DNA from: Aphidius gifuensis
Lineage: Eukaryota; Arthropoda; Insecta; Hymenoptera; Braconidae
NCBI RefSeq assembly: GCF_014905175.1
Contig: NC_057793.1
Coordinates: 5,084,001-5,148,000, forward strand
Direction of reading: 5' to 3'
DNA: 64,000 nucleotides
Program-made: the position numbers and the translations under genes
The notes under the pieces: generated by a model
Told to the model about the DNA's origin: nothing
What the model saw: the letters and a program-made list of their open reading frames with translations, nothing else
The model's database searches: none
Part shown: positions 52,296 to 64,000 of the stretch, piece after piece
Layout of the letters: every line of letters begins with the position of its first letter
Numbering within the stretch: the first letter of the stretch is position 1

Positions 52296-55200
52296 GCAAC
52301 ATTACAATACACGTATAGACTTAATTATAAGATCAGGATGATAAGAAATAATTAACAGAAAATCAAGAATTTCGTAAACAGACAGATCTGATAAATTTTG
52401 GTCGTAAAAAAAAATATAGTAATAAAGGTTAATTAAAAAAAAAAAAAAGAGCATCATAATGACAAGAGAAAAACCCGATGCTAGGTGTGGAATATTTTAT
52501 TTTTTATATTTCTGCGATGTCATTTCTCACGAAAATTACTTTTTTTTTTTTTTGTTTTTACATTTCAACACCAAGAGATATCCGCTCTTCATATATTATC
52601 CATTTGTTCTGAGTTTTTTTAACAAGATTTTTTTAAATATATATATCTATATTCCATAAGAATAAACAGTCTAGACAACACGGGGTCGACAGTTGTTATT
52701 AATGACGACAAATTACTCAGCTAAAATTTTACTTAGTAAATTTACAAGCTTTCATTGGACTGACGAAATGCTTGGTGAGTATATTCAATATATATTTGGA
52801 GACGTTTTCTGAAGTTGTTGAAAAATGTTGTACAAGAGAAGAAAGGAAGTGAGTTGGTTGAAGAAAAGGGAGTTGGGTTGTTTCGCTCTGCCGCGCAATT
52901 TTGTGTAAATACTTCCGTCCGTTGGTCCGCAGCCCAGCGTAGCACCATTCATCGTTTCAACTATGACAAGTGAAGCTGACTGATGCTTTTCTTTATATAC
53001 TATAACTTGGACAAGCGTATACCTCGTAATGGAGTATTTTTCATGTATAACCAGAAAATCGAAATAATAAAAAATATATTAAAATAAGAAAAGAAAAGCA
53101 AAAAAAAAAAATTAATAAATATTAGTCAAAGAAAAATTAAATTTCTCACCCGTCATAATATATTTAATAAAATACAAACCCATAAAATAAATATGGTATC
53201 ATTATATTGACAGTAAAAAAGAAATACGTGAATTAGCAACAAAAAAAAGTAATTTTTTTTTATCAAATTATTTTACCTTTTTTCGCGAAATTACATTTCC
53301 AATATAACACCCACCACAAGCCGTGACACTTGATTGCAAAAACCTCTTCGTAAACTTCAATGTATGTAAACATTTTTCTCATTTCAACCTACATTTTTAC
53401 CAGGCTTTTCAGATTCTTATTTCACCTCATCAACTTTTTCAAATGACCAAAAATACGATATTGGTTTTTTTTTTTTAATATCCATGAATACTCTCCTGTA
53501 CTCGCACAATCATTAAACATTTACTAAACAATGCTACCTACGTAAGGTCTTGGATTGAATTAATTTATATTGTCAATAAAAAAATGTTAATAAAATTTTT
53601 CTATTAAATAAATACAACAGTACACAAAACGATCATATAGATTTTACGAAAATTAGCAATAAAATAAGCCATGTCATCAATATAATATGAAAATTCATAG
53701 GAAATATTCAGACTAATCCTATAAAATTTATTTTTCATATTTTCTAAAGATCACAAAGATTATTTCTCTGCATGATGTTGAATGTATATAACACCTAATT
53801 CATAAATACAAGTTATCGGGTATTAAACAATTCATTAGATGAATATATATGAGCATATAAACCATGAAAATTTTCAAGGATATACCAATAATATAATTCT
53901 AACTAAATATATTGCTGGTATCGCATGATATACACAATTTACAAAATTATATATAAAATATTGTATACAGATCGATTTATTCTTGAATTTATAAACTCAA
54001 TTTTCATATGAATAATAATAATTCAATTAGCCAACGATAAAGTGGTTAACTAATGTAAACTGCCAGTTGCAAAATATTTTTAAAAAATTAAATTTTAATT
54101 AATTTCATAATTGAAAATGTCAATTTATGTGATATTTGTATATTTTAATACTTTATATAATTACTGGAATTATTATTTATTTATTTGTTTATTTATTATT
54201 CAAAATGGCATCAGTCTGAATTTGGCATTTCATATCAACTAAATAAATAAATTACTGAAAGACTTTTTTATCGTTTTGAATGAACCAATTTGGCGCCCGT
54301 GAATTTTATTTATTTCCGTTTTCGTATATAAATAATATTTGCTCACAACTAAAAATAATTATATCTGTCTATATTAATAATAAACTATATAAATAAAAAA
54401 TAAAATTTGTACGCTCTCAATTGAGAAATTATTGTCCGCAATAGCCACGAAAATTTTCATTCGAACGACATGATGAAAGAGCTGGGGAGTTGGTCTAAAA
54501 GTGAGAAGGGTAGTTAGGAAGGCTTTCGTGAGTGTAGAGATGTTGAAATCGGTGAACGGAATTACGCTCATAATTTAGTGGTTTGGCTCGCTTTCGCGCC
54601 TTTGCCCACAAGAGCCACGTGTGGTTTAAAGTTCAAGCGGTGTGGACTAGGATGATGGGCTTAATTTTGTTTCATGAATAAAAAAAAAAAAAAAAATAAC
54701 AAATAATTATACATAAAAAAAAATAATAATAATAATAATAATTTTAAAAAGCAGAATAACATTAAATTAAATTAAACCAACAAAAATAAAAATTTAAAAA
54801 AAAAATTAAAACAATATAACAACAACAGTAAGTTGGTTATTCCGGTTGCCAAACAAGCAGTGACTTTTTACACAACAATAAGCTCAATTCATTCATTTGT
54901 ATATTATGAGGTAACCATATTATTTATTTTTTCTTTAATAAAAAAAAGTTGATTGTTACTTTTTTGGTCATTAATTTGTATGCATCGTGGATTTGATCTC
55001 TCAAAATTTACAAACTGTTTATAAAACTTTGTAAAATGCAGACTATCGATTGTTTCATATGTATATATTTTATGCACACATATATAAAACACATTCAGCA
55101 CGTTCGATACCGAGGTGTTGCTAGGCTATTACGCAACGTGTTGCATATTAACTAGATTCATTTAATCGATATCCATCCAATTTGGGAGAGAAGTGGAGTG

Positions 55201-58200
55201 TAGTTTAGAGGACACAAAGAAAATAAATAAATTCGACAGCTTAAAAACAAAAAAAGCAAATAAATACATTTAAAAAAGCACACATAAGCGATAGTAAATT
55301 ACAAAGGGGAAAAAATAACTGACAAATTGGTTTTTAATATGACTTATAAGTGCTAATAAAACTGTACGTTGTATACGATTGGTCAAGAAGGACTTATTGT
55401 ATGAAATTTGTAAATAAAAAAATGATGAAAAAATTGAACATGAAGTAAATGCTGACGAGACACGCTGTCAACAAAGCGAAAATACAACAGCAAACTGAGG
55501 CAAAAAAAAAACGACAAAAAAAAAAATATGAATGTACACAATTTTCTACTACTATCACTATCTGAACGACGATGTTGTAATATATGTTTACGAGAAACTC
55601 GAATTCTATATACGCTACTCTATTTTCGTACACGTATTTTCTTGTCACCATTCACATGCTATAAAATTTTATCCTACCTGTTTTCAGATTATTTTTATTG
55701 TTTTTCTTTTTATTATTTTTATTATTTTTACTATATACCAGTTTTTTTTTTTCTCTATTTAAAACAAACTATATCACAAAACTTTATTTTTCTATCGTAA
55801 AACATATCCGCCCATGAATTTTAAAGTGAGAAAAAAAATAAAAAATAAAACATTGCATGGATAAAAGTCTTTTGGTAAAATCGGACCGTTGAAATGAATA
55901 ACAGTTGGAAATAAATTACAGGAAAATAGAGAAAAAATTTAAAACCCTAAGAAAAAAAGGTGGATGAAAATTTACAGTGACTTATTTGGATTTACTTTTA
56001 AATCTTCTACAAAATTGTTAAGAGATACACGAATTATAGAGATAAAATTTTTGATCAAATCGTGACAAGGGGTCAATGCAATAACATGACTGTGGTGAGT
56101 TGAACAAGTGGTGAAAATAAAAAAACTTGCAAAACATTTTACTGACGCAAAAAATAAATAAAGAAAAATAAAAAAATAGAAACAACAGAACACAGAGTCA
56201 AGTCACCTGCACTAGACGTCTTCTATTTCGTTATGTTGTCTTCAATAAAACCAAAGAATGCCTTTTCGACTTTTTTTTAATTTTTTTTTTTTTTTTTTAT
56301 GTCAACGAACTCAGGGATATACCTCAAGAAATCACATTGAGCTATATATTTATACTTGACTTGTTCTTGACAAAATTTTTTATTTTATATTTTATCTTTA
56401 ATTATTTTCGTTTTTTTTTTTTTTTTTTCTTAATTGTTATTTTTCTGTCTCTATTTGTTTTCAATTTATTTTATTGTATTTTCAAACTTTTTATTGATTT
56501 TTTTTCCTTATTTTTTTCTACAGCCAAATAACTAGGGTATACACAGTATCTCGAAGAGAAAAAGAGTCTTTTACGCTCGTATCTTGCAACGCGTGGAAAA
56601 GACTTTTCCGCTCGTTACTTTTGTTAGAATGCGATTGGCCAAGTCCAGGTCATTCTCTGTGGCCTCTCTATTTAATTTTTTTTTTTTTTTTTTTGACTCA
56701 TCCTCACTACATTTTATCGTGCAGAACTCTACTTTTATTTCTTGATATTTTTTTATCAGTATCAATTTTTTTTTTTAATGTTTTTTTTCTTTTTTTCCTA
56801 GCTAACGTATCACAAAATCGTATCTAAGAAACAATTACAAAAAAGTACGTATCTTTTCGACTCGCTAGACTTTTCATTCATTCTTCTCATATAAATTATA
56901 AATAAACAAAAAAAAACATTTAAAAAATAATAACATAATAGTAAAACAAATACAAAAATCAACACCCTAATAATAAAAAAAAGAAAATTAATTTATTTAA
57001 AAAATATCTAAAAGTTTTCAAGCCGGATTACTTTACTCGAAAAGTGTATAAAGCTTTGTATATACCCTAATACTCAAGAGTGCAATATTTCTTGCCTCGA
57101 GTGACGTAGTTGCTTTTAATGGATAAAATACTGTAGAAAAGATTCTTGCATAAACAAGAGAATTTTTGAGCATCATGTCTGACATTTACTTTTATTTTTT
57201 TATTCTGATTCTTTTTATACAACCAGATGAGTCACCATTAATTTTATCAAGAAAAAAAAATTCTTGCAAAAATATACGAGGATAAATTGAACAAAGAATA
57301 AGTATATTTTGGACTGTATGGCATTTGGAGAATGTTATATACTTATATGCTGGGGGTAGATATACAAGCAACGCTATTTTTTCTTCCCTTCAAGCAATGA
57401 AAACTATATTTTCAGGATATCAAGAGGGACAGTGAACGTTAGACTACTACATTTTTATATCAACAGACACGATCCTCATCATTCATTCTTCTTATAATTT
57501 TTTTCCCCTTTCTTTTTCTTGCTTCCACTCGTATTTTTTCAATCTTTTTTTTGATTTTTCTTAACAGTATACTGTTATTTTGTATACACACATTTGTCAC
57601 TAATTTTTCAGATATTTTTTATTGAGCTCATCAAGGGGATAACAGTAGACCGACTATCTCTATATCTTTATCTATATAAAATATAAATTATTTTTCTTTA
57701 ATTCTCTAAAAATTTATTTATTTATATTGTTATTTACTTTACTTATTTATTTGTAAATTTATATTGTTGTTAATTTTTTACTTTTGATGAAAAAAAAAAC
57801 TAGTTTAAGTAAACGTCTTTGTGTGATTCAGCCTTCAGACGCACATCAAGCCTTCGTTATCTGTAGCACTTCTCTTCAAATAAATCTATTCTAAATTGTA
57901 TTCAACAGTACTCTACTGTTCCTCCCCTCATTCATATCATAATTGTGGCATCAAATCTCATTTAAAATGCTTCTCTCCCCCACCACTCTTCTTTCTGGCT
58001 TTTAACTGTAAATAAAGCACGGAAAATTTAAATGTCAAATGAAACAAATGAGATGAATGTTTATGGAGCAAGACAGCTCTTGATGAAAGTGACAAATTTT
58101 TTTTTTTTTTTTTTTTTAAATATTATTATTTTTTATGTTCTAGAATAACCATGTATTTTATTTTGCGCATGTGCAAATTGAGATAAATGTTACGGCACAC

Positions 58201-59765
58201 TTATTCAACAATGTGATAGGCGACACTTTGTCTACTTTTTGTATTATTATATCAACAAAATGAAAATTAAAAAATTTATTTTTATAGTTTAGTTTACTGG
58301 TATTTAGCTATTTCAATATTTTTTTTATTTTAATTTTAATATTTTTTATATTTTTTTTATGATTATTGGTTTTATTTTTTATTGGTTTTATTTATTGTTT
58401 CTTTTTTTTTTTCAACATGTATGAGCTGGATGAATTAATTTAATGCTTTTTTCACAAAAGTTATGCATCAAATATGTTTTAAAGTTAACAGCCACGTTCG
58501 TGGAAGTTGTGAAATTTCGTATTTCATTATTCAAGTTATATGCAACGGATCTCTTTACCGTCACAGCTAATTAATTCTTAAAATTAATCATCTACGGGAT
58601 ACTCGTTATTTTTGGGCCCTAAGCTGTAACTATAAATCATATTCTCCTCTTTCTTTCTCAGGCTTCTATATATTTTTTTTTTTTCTAGCAAAGAAAATAA
58701 AAACAAAAAAAACCCCAATTAACATTACAAAAAACAAAAAAAAGAATTCAGAATGATTTAAAAAAAAATGAATAAATAAAATAAAACAATGAAAAACCGT
58801 TCTCAATATAAATGCTAATACATTGGATACATAAGATTTTAAATTAAAGTGGGTAATAATATATACCCCGTTCAATAATAAAATCAAAGTGCATACTATG
58901 ATTTTTCGTTTTTCTGTAGTTTTCTTCACAATAGAATATCAAGAGTTTCATTTTCTTCAAAGAGAATCGAACAATAGTATTTGTTCACCCCCTTCACTGA
59001 ATTCTCGTAAACATCATTACATTGCAATTGTTTTTTATTTTTTATTTTTTTTTTTCTGAATAATCAATATCTACTTTATCTTTAATTATTTTTTTGTTAA
59101 TTGAGATTCTTTGTTTTCAAGTAATCAACAACTTGGATATATATAAGTTGAACGTTAACAAAGAATTATGAGAAATATTTTGAGTCAAGTAATTTGATAA
59201 GACAAATCTACAACGATGAGGGTACTCGGAAGATGGGATAATCACATAGTAGTTTTCATCGGTGGCAGTGCTGGTACATTCATCTAGGAAATGGATACTC
59301 GTTGGCTACTCGTTAACGTTTTCTTTTCTCCTCCTCCTTCACCACCCCCAACCCCTTCATACTCAACATTCTTCTACAAGCTTGAGAAAGCCAATTGGCT
59401 TTCTTTTCCAATGTGCTTTTGACTCATCCTGCCTCATTCTATTTTTCTTTCTTTTATTTTATGGTTTTTTTTTCCTATTCTTTTCTTTTTAACTTATTTA
59501 TTTTATTTTTTTCTCTACATCTTCAGCACTGACTCGAACTCACTTAACTTCAACATTTCTACGATTTTCTCAGTTGCTCCATAGTTTTGTTACAGTGGAT
59601 AACACAACATACACACTCAAAAGGAAAATTCCAGTCACAATGCAATATTCGAATATACATAGAGAGACATAGATAGAGAGACAAAGTTATACAATTTCAT
59701 CGTCAACGACGACAACGTTTGCTTGGCTAAGAGAGTATCGCACCAACACAATTTCAAGCAAGAAA
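52296..59765. other. Downstream region without a supported gene
   Basis: AT-rich sequence with long homopolymers (21 T at about 58097-58117) and an AAT repeat at about 54722-54743. GC-richer patches at about 52850-52970 and 54440-54660 carry short minus-strand frames that I do not recognise as proteins. Confidence 0.55.
54722..54743. repeat. AAT microsatellite
   Basis: About seven AAT units in tandem. Confidence 0.85.
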
Positions 59766-59821
59766 GGCTTCTTGTGAAGCCGGCAGTTATTACTGGGATG
59801 GTACTGGGACCATTAACTGCC
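59766..59821. repeat. Two adjacent hairpins in a GC-richer block
   Basis: The first is ggcttc-ttgt-gaagcc (59766-59781). The second begins directly after it with an 8-base perfect stem, ggcagtta against taactgcc (59782-59821), and holds an inner stem, atggt against accat. The surrounding 59700-59870 is unusually free of homopolymers. It may be a structured RNA or a conserved regulatory element; nothing in the sequence decides between them. Confidence 0.6.
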
Positions 59822-62520
59822 AGCTACTATCACGAATCCACCTACTTTAAAATTACCGTCATTAAGCTGTTTAACTCGTATCTTCAAAAGCAAGTACGAT
59901 AACTGTTGTAATTTTCAACTATAATATAAATTCGATTTCAACAATTATATGGTAATTTGTAGATTGGTATAGTTTTAGATACGCAATGTAACAACTTTTA
60001 CATTTGTAAATAATACAAAACTATACAGACAATGCATAATCAAGCTGAATGGACATTTAATTTGAATATGAGTTAAGTATATATGATGTTCATCAATTAA
60101 AATTGAATTATAATTAATAATTATAAAATTCTTCTTCTTGAAAAGATAACTGATAATTTATTTTTTGTTCTTTTTTTTTTTTTGTACATTAAAAAAGATA
60201 ACGAAATTATTATTTTTATATTTTTTTTCTGATGTTGTATATTTGTTATTTGAGAAATAAGATTAAGGACCAAAGAGAAAACGAAACACATGATCAATGA
60301 GCATTGAAGAAACTCATGAACAAAGGTCCCAAGTGGGTCATTCCATGATTTAGATTTTTTTTTTTTATTATCATTATTTTTATCATTCATGTCTTAGCAT
60401 TGTTTTACGTCAGTGATATTCTATTTCAAAAAGACGAGAGTAAATGAGAAAAAATAAAATAAAGGAAGGGAAAAAAATACGAATAAAAAAAAAAGATATT
60501 GATGGATATGAACCACAATTTTAGTATTATTATCATTTTTTTTTAACATTGTCCTTTTTTGTTTTTGACAGATGATTAATTAAATTCAACTGATGTTATA
60601 ACAGCAGATCAAAGAATATATATATGATAACAATTGTTCGTGTGAAACGAAAAAAAAAATAAAGAATAATCAAGAAAAAAAAATAAAAAAAATGAAACAA
60701 ACAGCTTCCAACTTCTGCAGGCGATTTACAGAGACAAGTAAAATTCAATAGTGAATGCAAGAAGAAAAAAGTTTATTTATTTTTTCTTATTTTATTATTT
60801 GAAAATGTTTTAGATGGTTTTTTTGTTTTTTTTTTTCGACTGTCCACCTAGCTTGATGGTGATTTTCAATCTGCTACAACCTACACTAGCCTTTTTTTAT
60901 TTTTCTCGTTGCATTACAATGGCTCTTTTATTCCGATTTGGATGATGCAAAAATTACACTTTTTTATTGTTCTATTCAAATCGAAAAAACAAATAATAAT
61001 AGTAAACCGATATTATCAAAAATTTATTATTTTTCAAATGATATAAAAAAGTGTTGATAATTATCGAAAATAAATTTTGACGAGTAATAATTATTTATAA
61101 TATAAAAACATTATAAATAATAGAAAATGTTTTCGATAGATTTCTACTGTAATTGAAACAAATTGAACAAAAGCAATTAATTATTGATAATTAATTAAAA
61201 TCTATTTTATATTAAAATTAATTGATGTTTAATTTCATTAAAAGTTTTATTATTAATTAATTTTTTTAATTTTTCAAAGCTAATTATCGCATGAAGGTAA
61301 ATTGTTTTCAATCTATAGATGCAAAGCTCATTGTTTGATACCTGAATCTAGAAAATATTTTTTAAAAATGCAGGCAAAAATCCGGATAACAGACACAGAG
61401 AAATTATTACATACTTTGTTTCTATAGTGTTCCTTCTTTACAAATCTATACTAAATATTTTACTAAGTGAAAAAGAGTTCAATATCAATTTATAGAGATG
61501 CAATTAAAAAAATACGCGCTGATCCATGACACCTTCAAACGAAATGTGTCAAGTGAATGTGCCAACTCGTGACATTAAAATTCGTCAGGTTGATGAATGA
61601 AAATAAATAGAGATCAAGTTGCAACAAGGCTCTCGGCTATTATACAGAAATCGTTCACTCAAACTAAAACTACATTATACGAAACTCACATTTTAAAATT
61701 AAGAAAAAATATATATATTCAATAAACAAATAAATTATTTAAAAAATAAAATGAAATTTATCATGAAAAATAAAGAAAATAATTATATATATTTTTTTTT
61801 TTAAATTAAAAAATTGTCAGCAGTGTTTTAAAAATATTACGTAAACACGTGAACATTGTATAAAATAAAAAAAAAAATAAAAAACTATAAACAAAGTCAC
61901 TAGTAAAGTTTAAACTAAATTTTTCTCGTTAACAAATTAATATTTTTTTTATAAATAAAAGTAAAATAAATTATTGTTTTTATTTTTACATGACTATATT
62001 GTGTATATTATTTTTATTATATTTGCTTTGTATTGACACATTTTTCTCATATATACTCCAATCTACTCTGTTATTTACTTTTTATTAATTTTTTATTCAT
62101 TATATTTTCATCTCATTTTTAATTGTAAAATAAAACGTTCAAATGTTAAATAAAAATTTTAAGCTCACTCAGTATTGTATCATATTTTTTTTACTCCAAA
62201 ATAACATACGAATGATGATGTATAGAGACGTGTGTGTGTGTGTGTATTTGGGCGAGTTTGTTTATTTACCAATCGCGACATGTAAACAACTTTGATGCAA
62301 TGGCGGATGACAATGCAATTTTTTTTTTTTTTTTCACGAAATGGTGGGGAATGGCGTGAGAAAAAAATCACACTCATATAAAACACAATTGTTATTATTA
62401 AAGAAAAAATAAACAATTGATAAAACATGTATTGATTAATTAGAAAAAATGATGATATTTATTCAGTGAAAAATATAAACATGATTGAAATAAATATTAC
62501 AGAAAAAATAAAATTCTTAC
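59822..62520. other. Downstream region without a supported gene
   Basis: AT-rich sequence with a GT microsatellite at 62230-62245. The minus-strand frame at 60121-60390 has one hydrophobic stretch but is lysine- and asparagine-rich at both ends and matches no family I know. Confidence 0.55.
62230..62245. repeat. GT microsatellite
   Basis: Eight consecutive GT units. Confidence 0.9.
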
Positions 62521-62727
62521 CGTGCTTGGCCAACAAATTGTCTCCTTATTTTTCTTGATGAACTCAAACAACTAAGAAATATTATTAATGTCACTTAAAT
62601 AATCACATTTTATTACGCACACGTATTTTTCGCAATCAATCAAATAATTATACATTATAACGACGGTTATAGGATTATTTATTTACTCTGCGGCCAGAGT
62701 TGGATTAACGCGTGGGAAAAAAAAACT
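62521..62727 (-). other. Weak candidate non-coding first exon on the minus strand
   Basis: On the minus strand the sequence aagcacg/gtaaga gives a good donor at 62520, and an initiator-like TCAGTT is centred at 62727. The enclosed 207 bases are less repetitive than their surroundings and have no long open frame. It could be the 5' exon of a neighbouring gene, but I can point to no coding exon further along that strand in this window. Confidence 0.2.
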
Positions 62728-64000
62728 GACAACAGTGAATATCACAGTAACAATATAATTGATTATTGTAAATGAAAAGTCGATAATCACTAATGCATTC
62801 AATCAATCCATCCGGAATTTATGAGGCATATCAAAACTGAGATTTTTTTGTTTTTATAATTAATTTGCACTGATATAATGACAATAACTTCCAGAGTGAT
62901 GCGAGTGTGGACTACGACAAATGGCAACTTTACTTTTTTTTTTTTTTTTTCAGTTGTGGGAGAGGGAGAAAACAGAGAAACGAAAAAAAAAAAAAACTAG
63001 TGCAAATAATCTTAAATCTTAAATTTTAAAATTGAAATAAAATAAATTAATGTAATTATGAATGTATCTACGAATAAAAAATATAAAATGAAAATATATT
63101 ATAATTTAAATATTTATAATTTATAAATATTCATACATATAAATAAATATTATTAATTATAAATAAATATATTTAAAAAAGTCGTGTAATGGTAGGTAAT
63201 AAAGGTCAAGAATTTTATTTTTTATTTTCGGCCGATAATGTCGCAATTTGCAGTTAATAAAAATTCAAATAAATAATTATAAAGTTGATATTATATTAAA
63301 TATATAATATTTATAAATATTAATAATCAAATTGAAAATATAATTATTAAATAAATAAAATTTTAAAAATAAATTAAATAATAAAAAAAAGAAAACAATG
63401 CAGTCAAGATAATCACTTCACCTGTGTGTGCTTGACTTGGCAGAGTCGTTGAAAAAAATAATATATAATTTTTATTTATATATGTACGTTCATCTAAATT
63501 TTAACAAGCAAAAATAAAAAATTATAAAAAAAAAAAGTATGAAGATACGATTGAATTTAGTAAATTGGAATGTTGCCAATATTGTGAAGAGTGTTATCGT
63601 CAAGTACAATCCTTTTTCAGTCATTTGTATAGAATTTTGTACAGAATTTTGATCACGATCATTTAAGTGTTCGTATAATCATTTAAATAACACGATAGTT
63701 AAGAGATATTCTATGAAAAAGTATCATTTAAAGAGATGAGTACAATAAAAATGATAAAAGAACAAAATATATAATATAACGAGGCACTTTGCACGTTTTA
63801 CCAATAATAAAATGAAGCAGCATAAAAATTACTTTCTTTAAGTATTTTACCTTAACTATTCTTTTACCTTGTAATCGAAATATTAAGGTGGATGATATAT
63901 ACAAGACTTTTTAGTTAGCGCATCTCTTTGGAGCATCTTAATTTTATTTCCCTTGAAATATTCTTCCTTTTTACTATCAACAAAAACTCACTCCAGCATG
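62728..64000. other. Right-hand end of the window, no gene seen
   Basis: AT-rich non-coding sequence with poly(T) and poly(A) runs near 62933-62995. No coding exon, RNA gene or repeat array is supported. Confidence 0.55.

Noticed and set aside
52742..52948. 68-codon minus-strand frame in a GC-richer patch
   Set aside because: It begins with mixed composition but resembles no protein I know and has no splice or transcript support.
60121..60390. 89-codon minus-strand frame with a hydrophobic stretch
   Set aside because: The flanks are lysine/asparagine repeats and no family is recognisable; no splice or promoter support.

Overview
The window is AT-rich eukaryotic DNA packed with poly(A)/poly(T) runs, ATTT microsatellites and AT-rich filler. 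I read it as insect nuclear DNA because its one recognisable gene belongs to the beaten path (Beat) immunoglobulin family, which is known from arthropods. The composition would suit a parasitoid wasp, but that is inference and the species cannot be fixed from this sequence.

One gene explains nearly all the supported coding content. It is a plus-strand Beat-family gene with six coding exons: 1484-1535, 29410-29621, 30183-30318, 32033-32166, 44479-44722 and 47157-47242. All five introns have GT-AG borders and their phases (1,0,1,0,1) keep one frame open, giving a 287-residue protein. It has a signal peptide, two Ig-like domains (cysteine pairs 44/112 and 159/231), five N-glycosylation sequons and a hydrophobic C-terminal tail typical of a GPI-anchor signal. 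Beat proteins act at the neuronal surface in axon guidance, binding Sidestep-family partners. A polyadenylation signal follows the stop by about 117 bases. A possible initiator lies about 0.8 kb upstream of the start codon.

Layout: 1-1483 is the upstream region with a possible promoter. 1536-29409 is a 27.9-kb first intron. It holds a seven-copy ~150-bp tandem array (13465-14545) followed about 90 bases later by a perfect GC hairpin (14636-14652), an arrangement reminiscent of non-autonomous Helentron/DINE-1-type elements. 29410-32166 is a cluster of three exons for the first Ig domain and the start of the second. 32167-44478 is a 12.3-kb fourth intron with a 38-base palindrome and several GC-richer islands. 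44479-47242 holds the last two exons. 47365-64000 has no supported gene. It contains a four-copy tandem array with an ATCGT-rich tail (51596-52295), a structured GC-richer block near 59766-59821, and a weak minus-strand first-exon candidate near 62521-62727.

I found no rRNA, tRNA, CRISPR array, operon or viral gene, and no clear evidence of a wholly new system. The most useful leads are the Helentron-like array, the second tandem array, the structured non-coding islands and a possible alternative last exon of the Beat gene.
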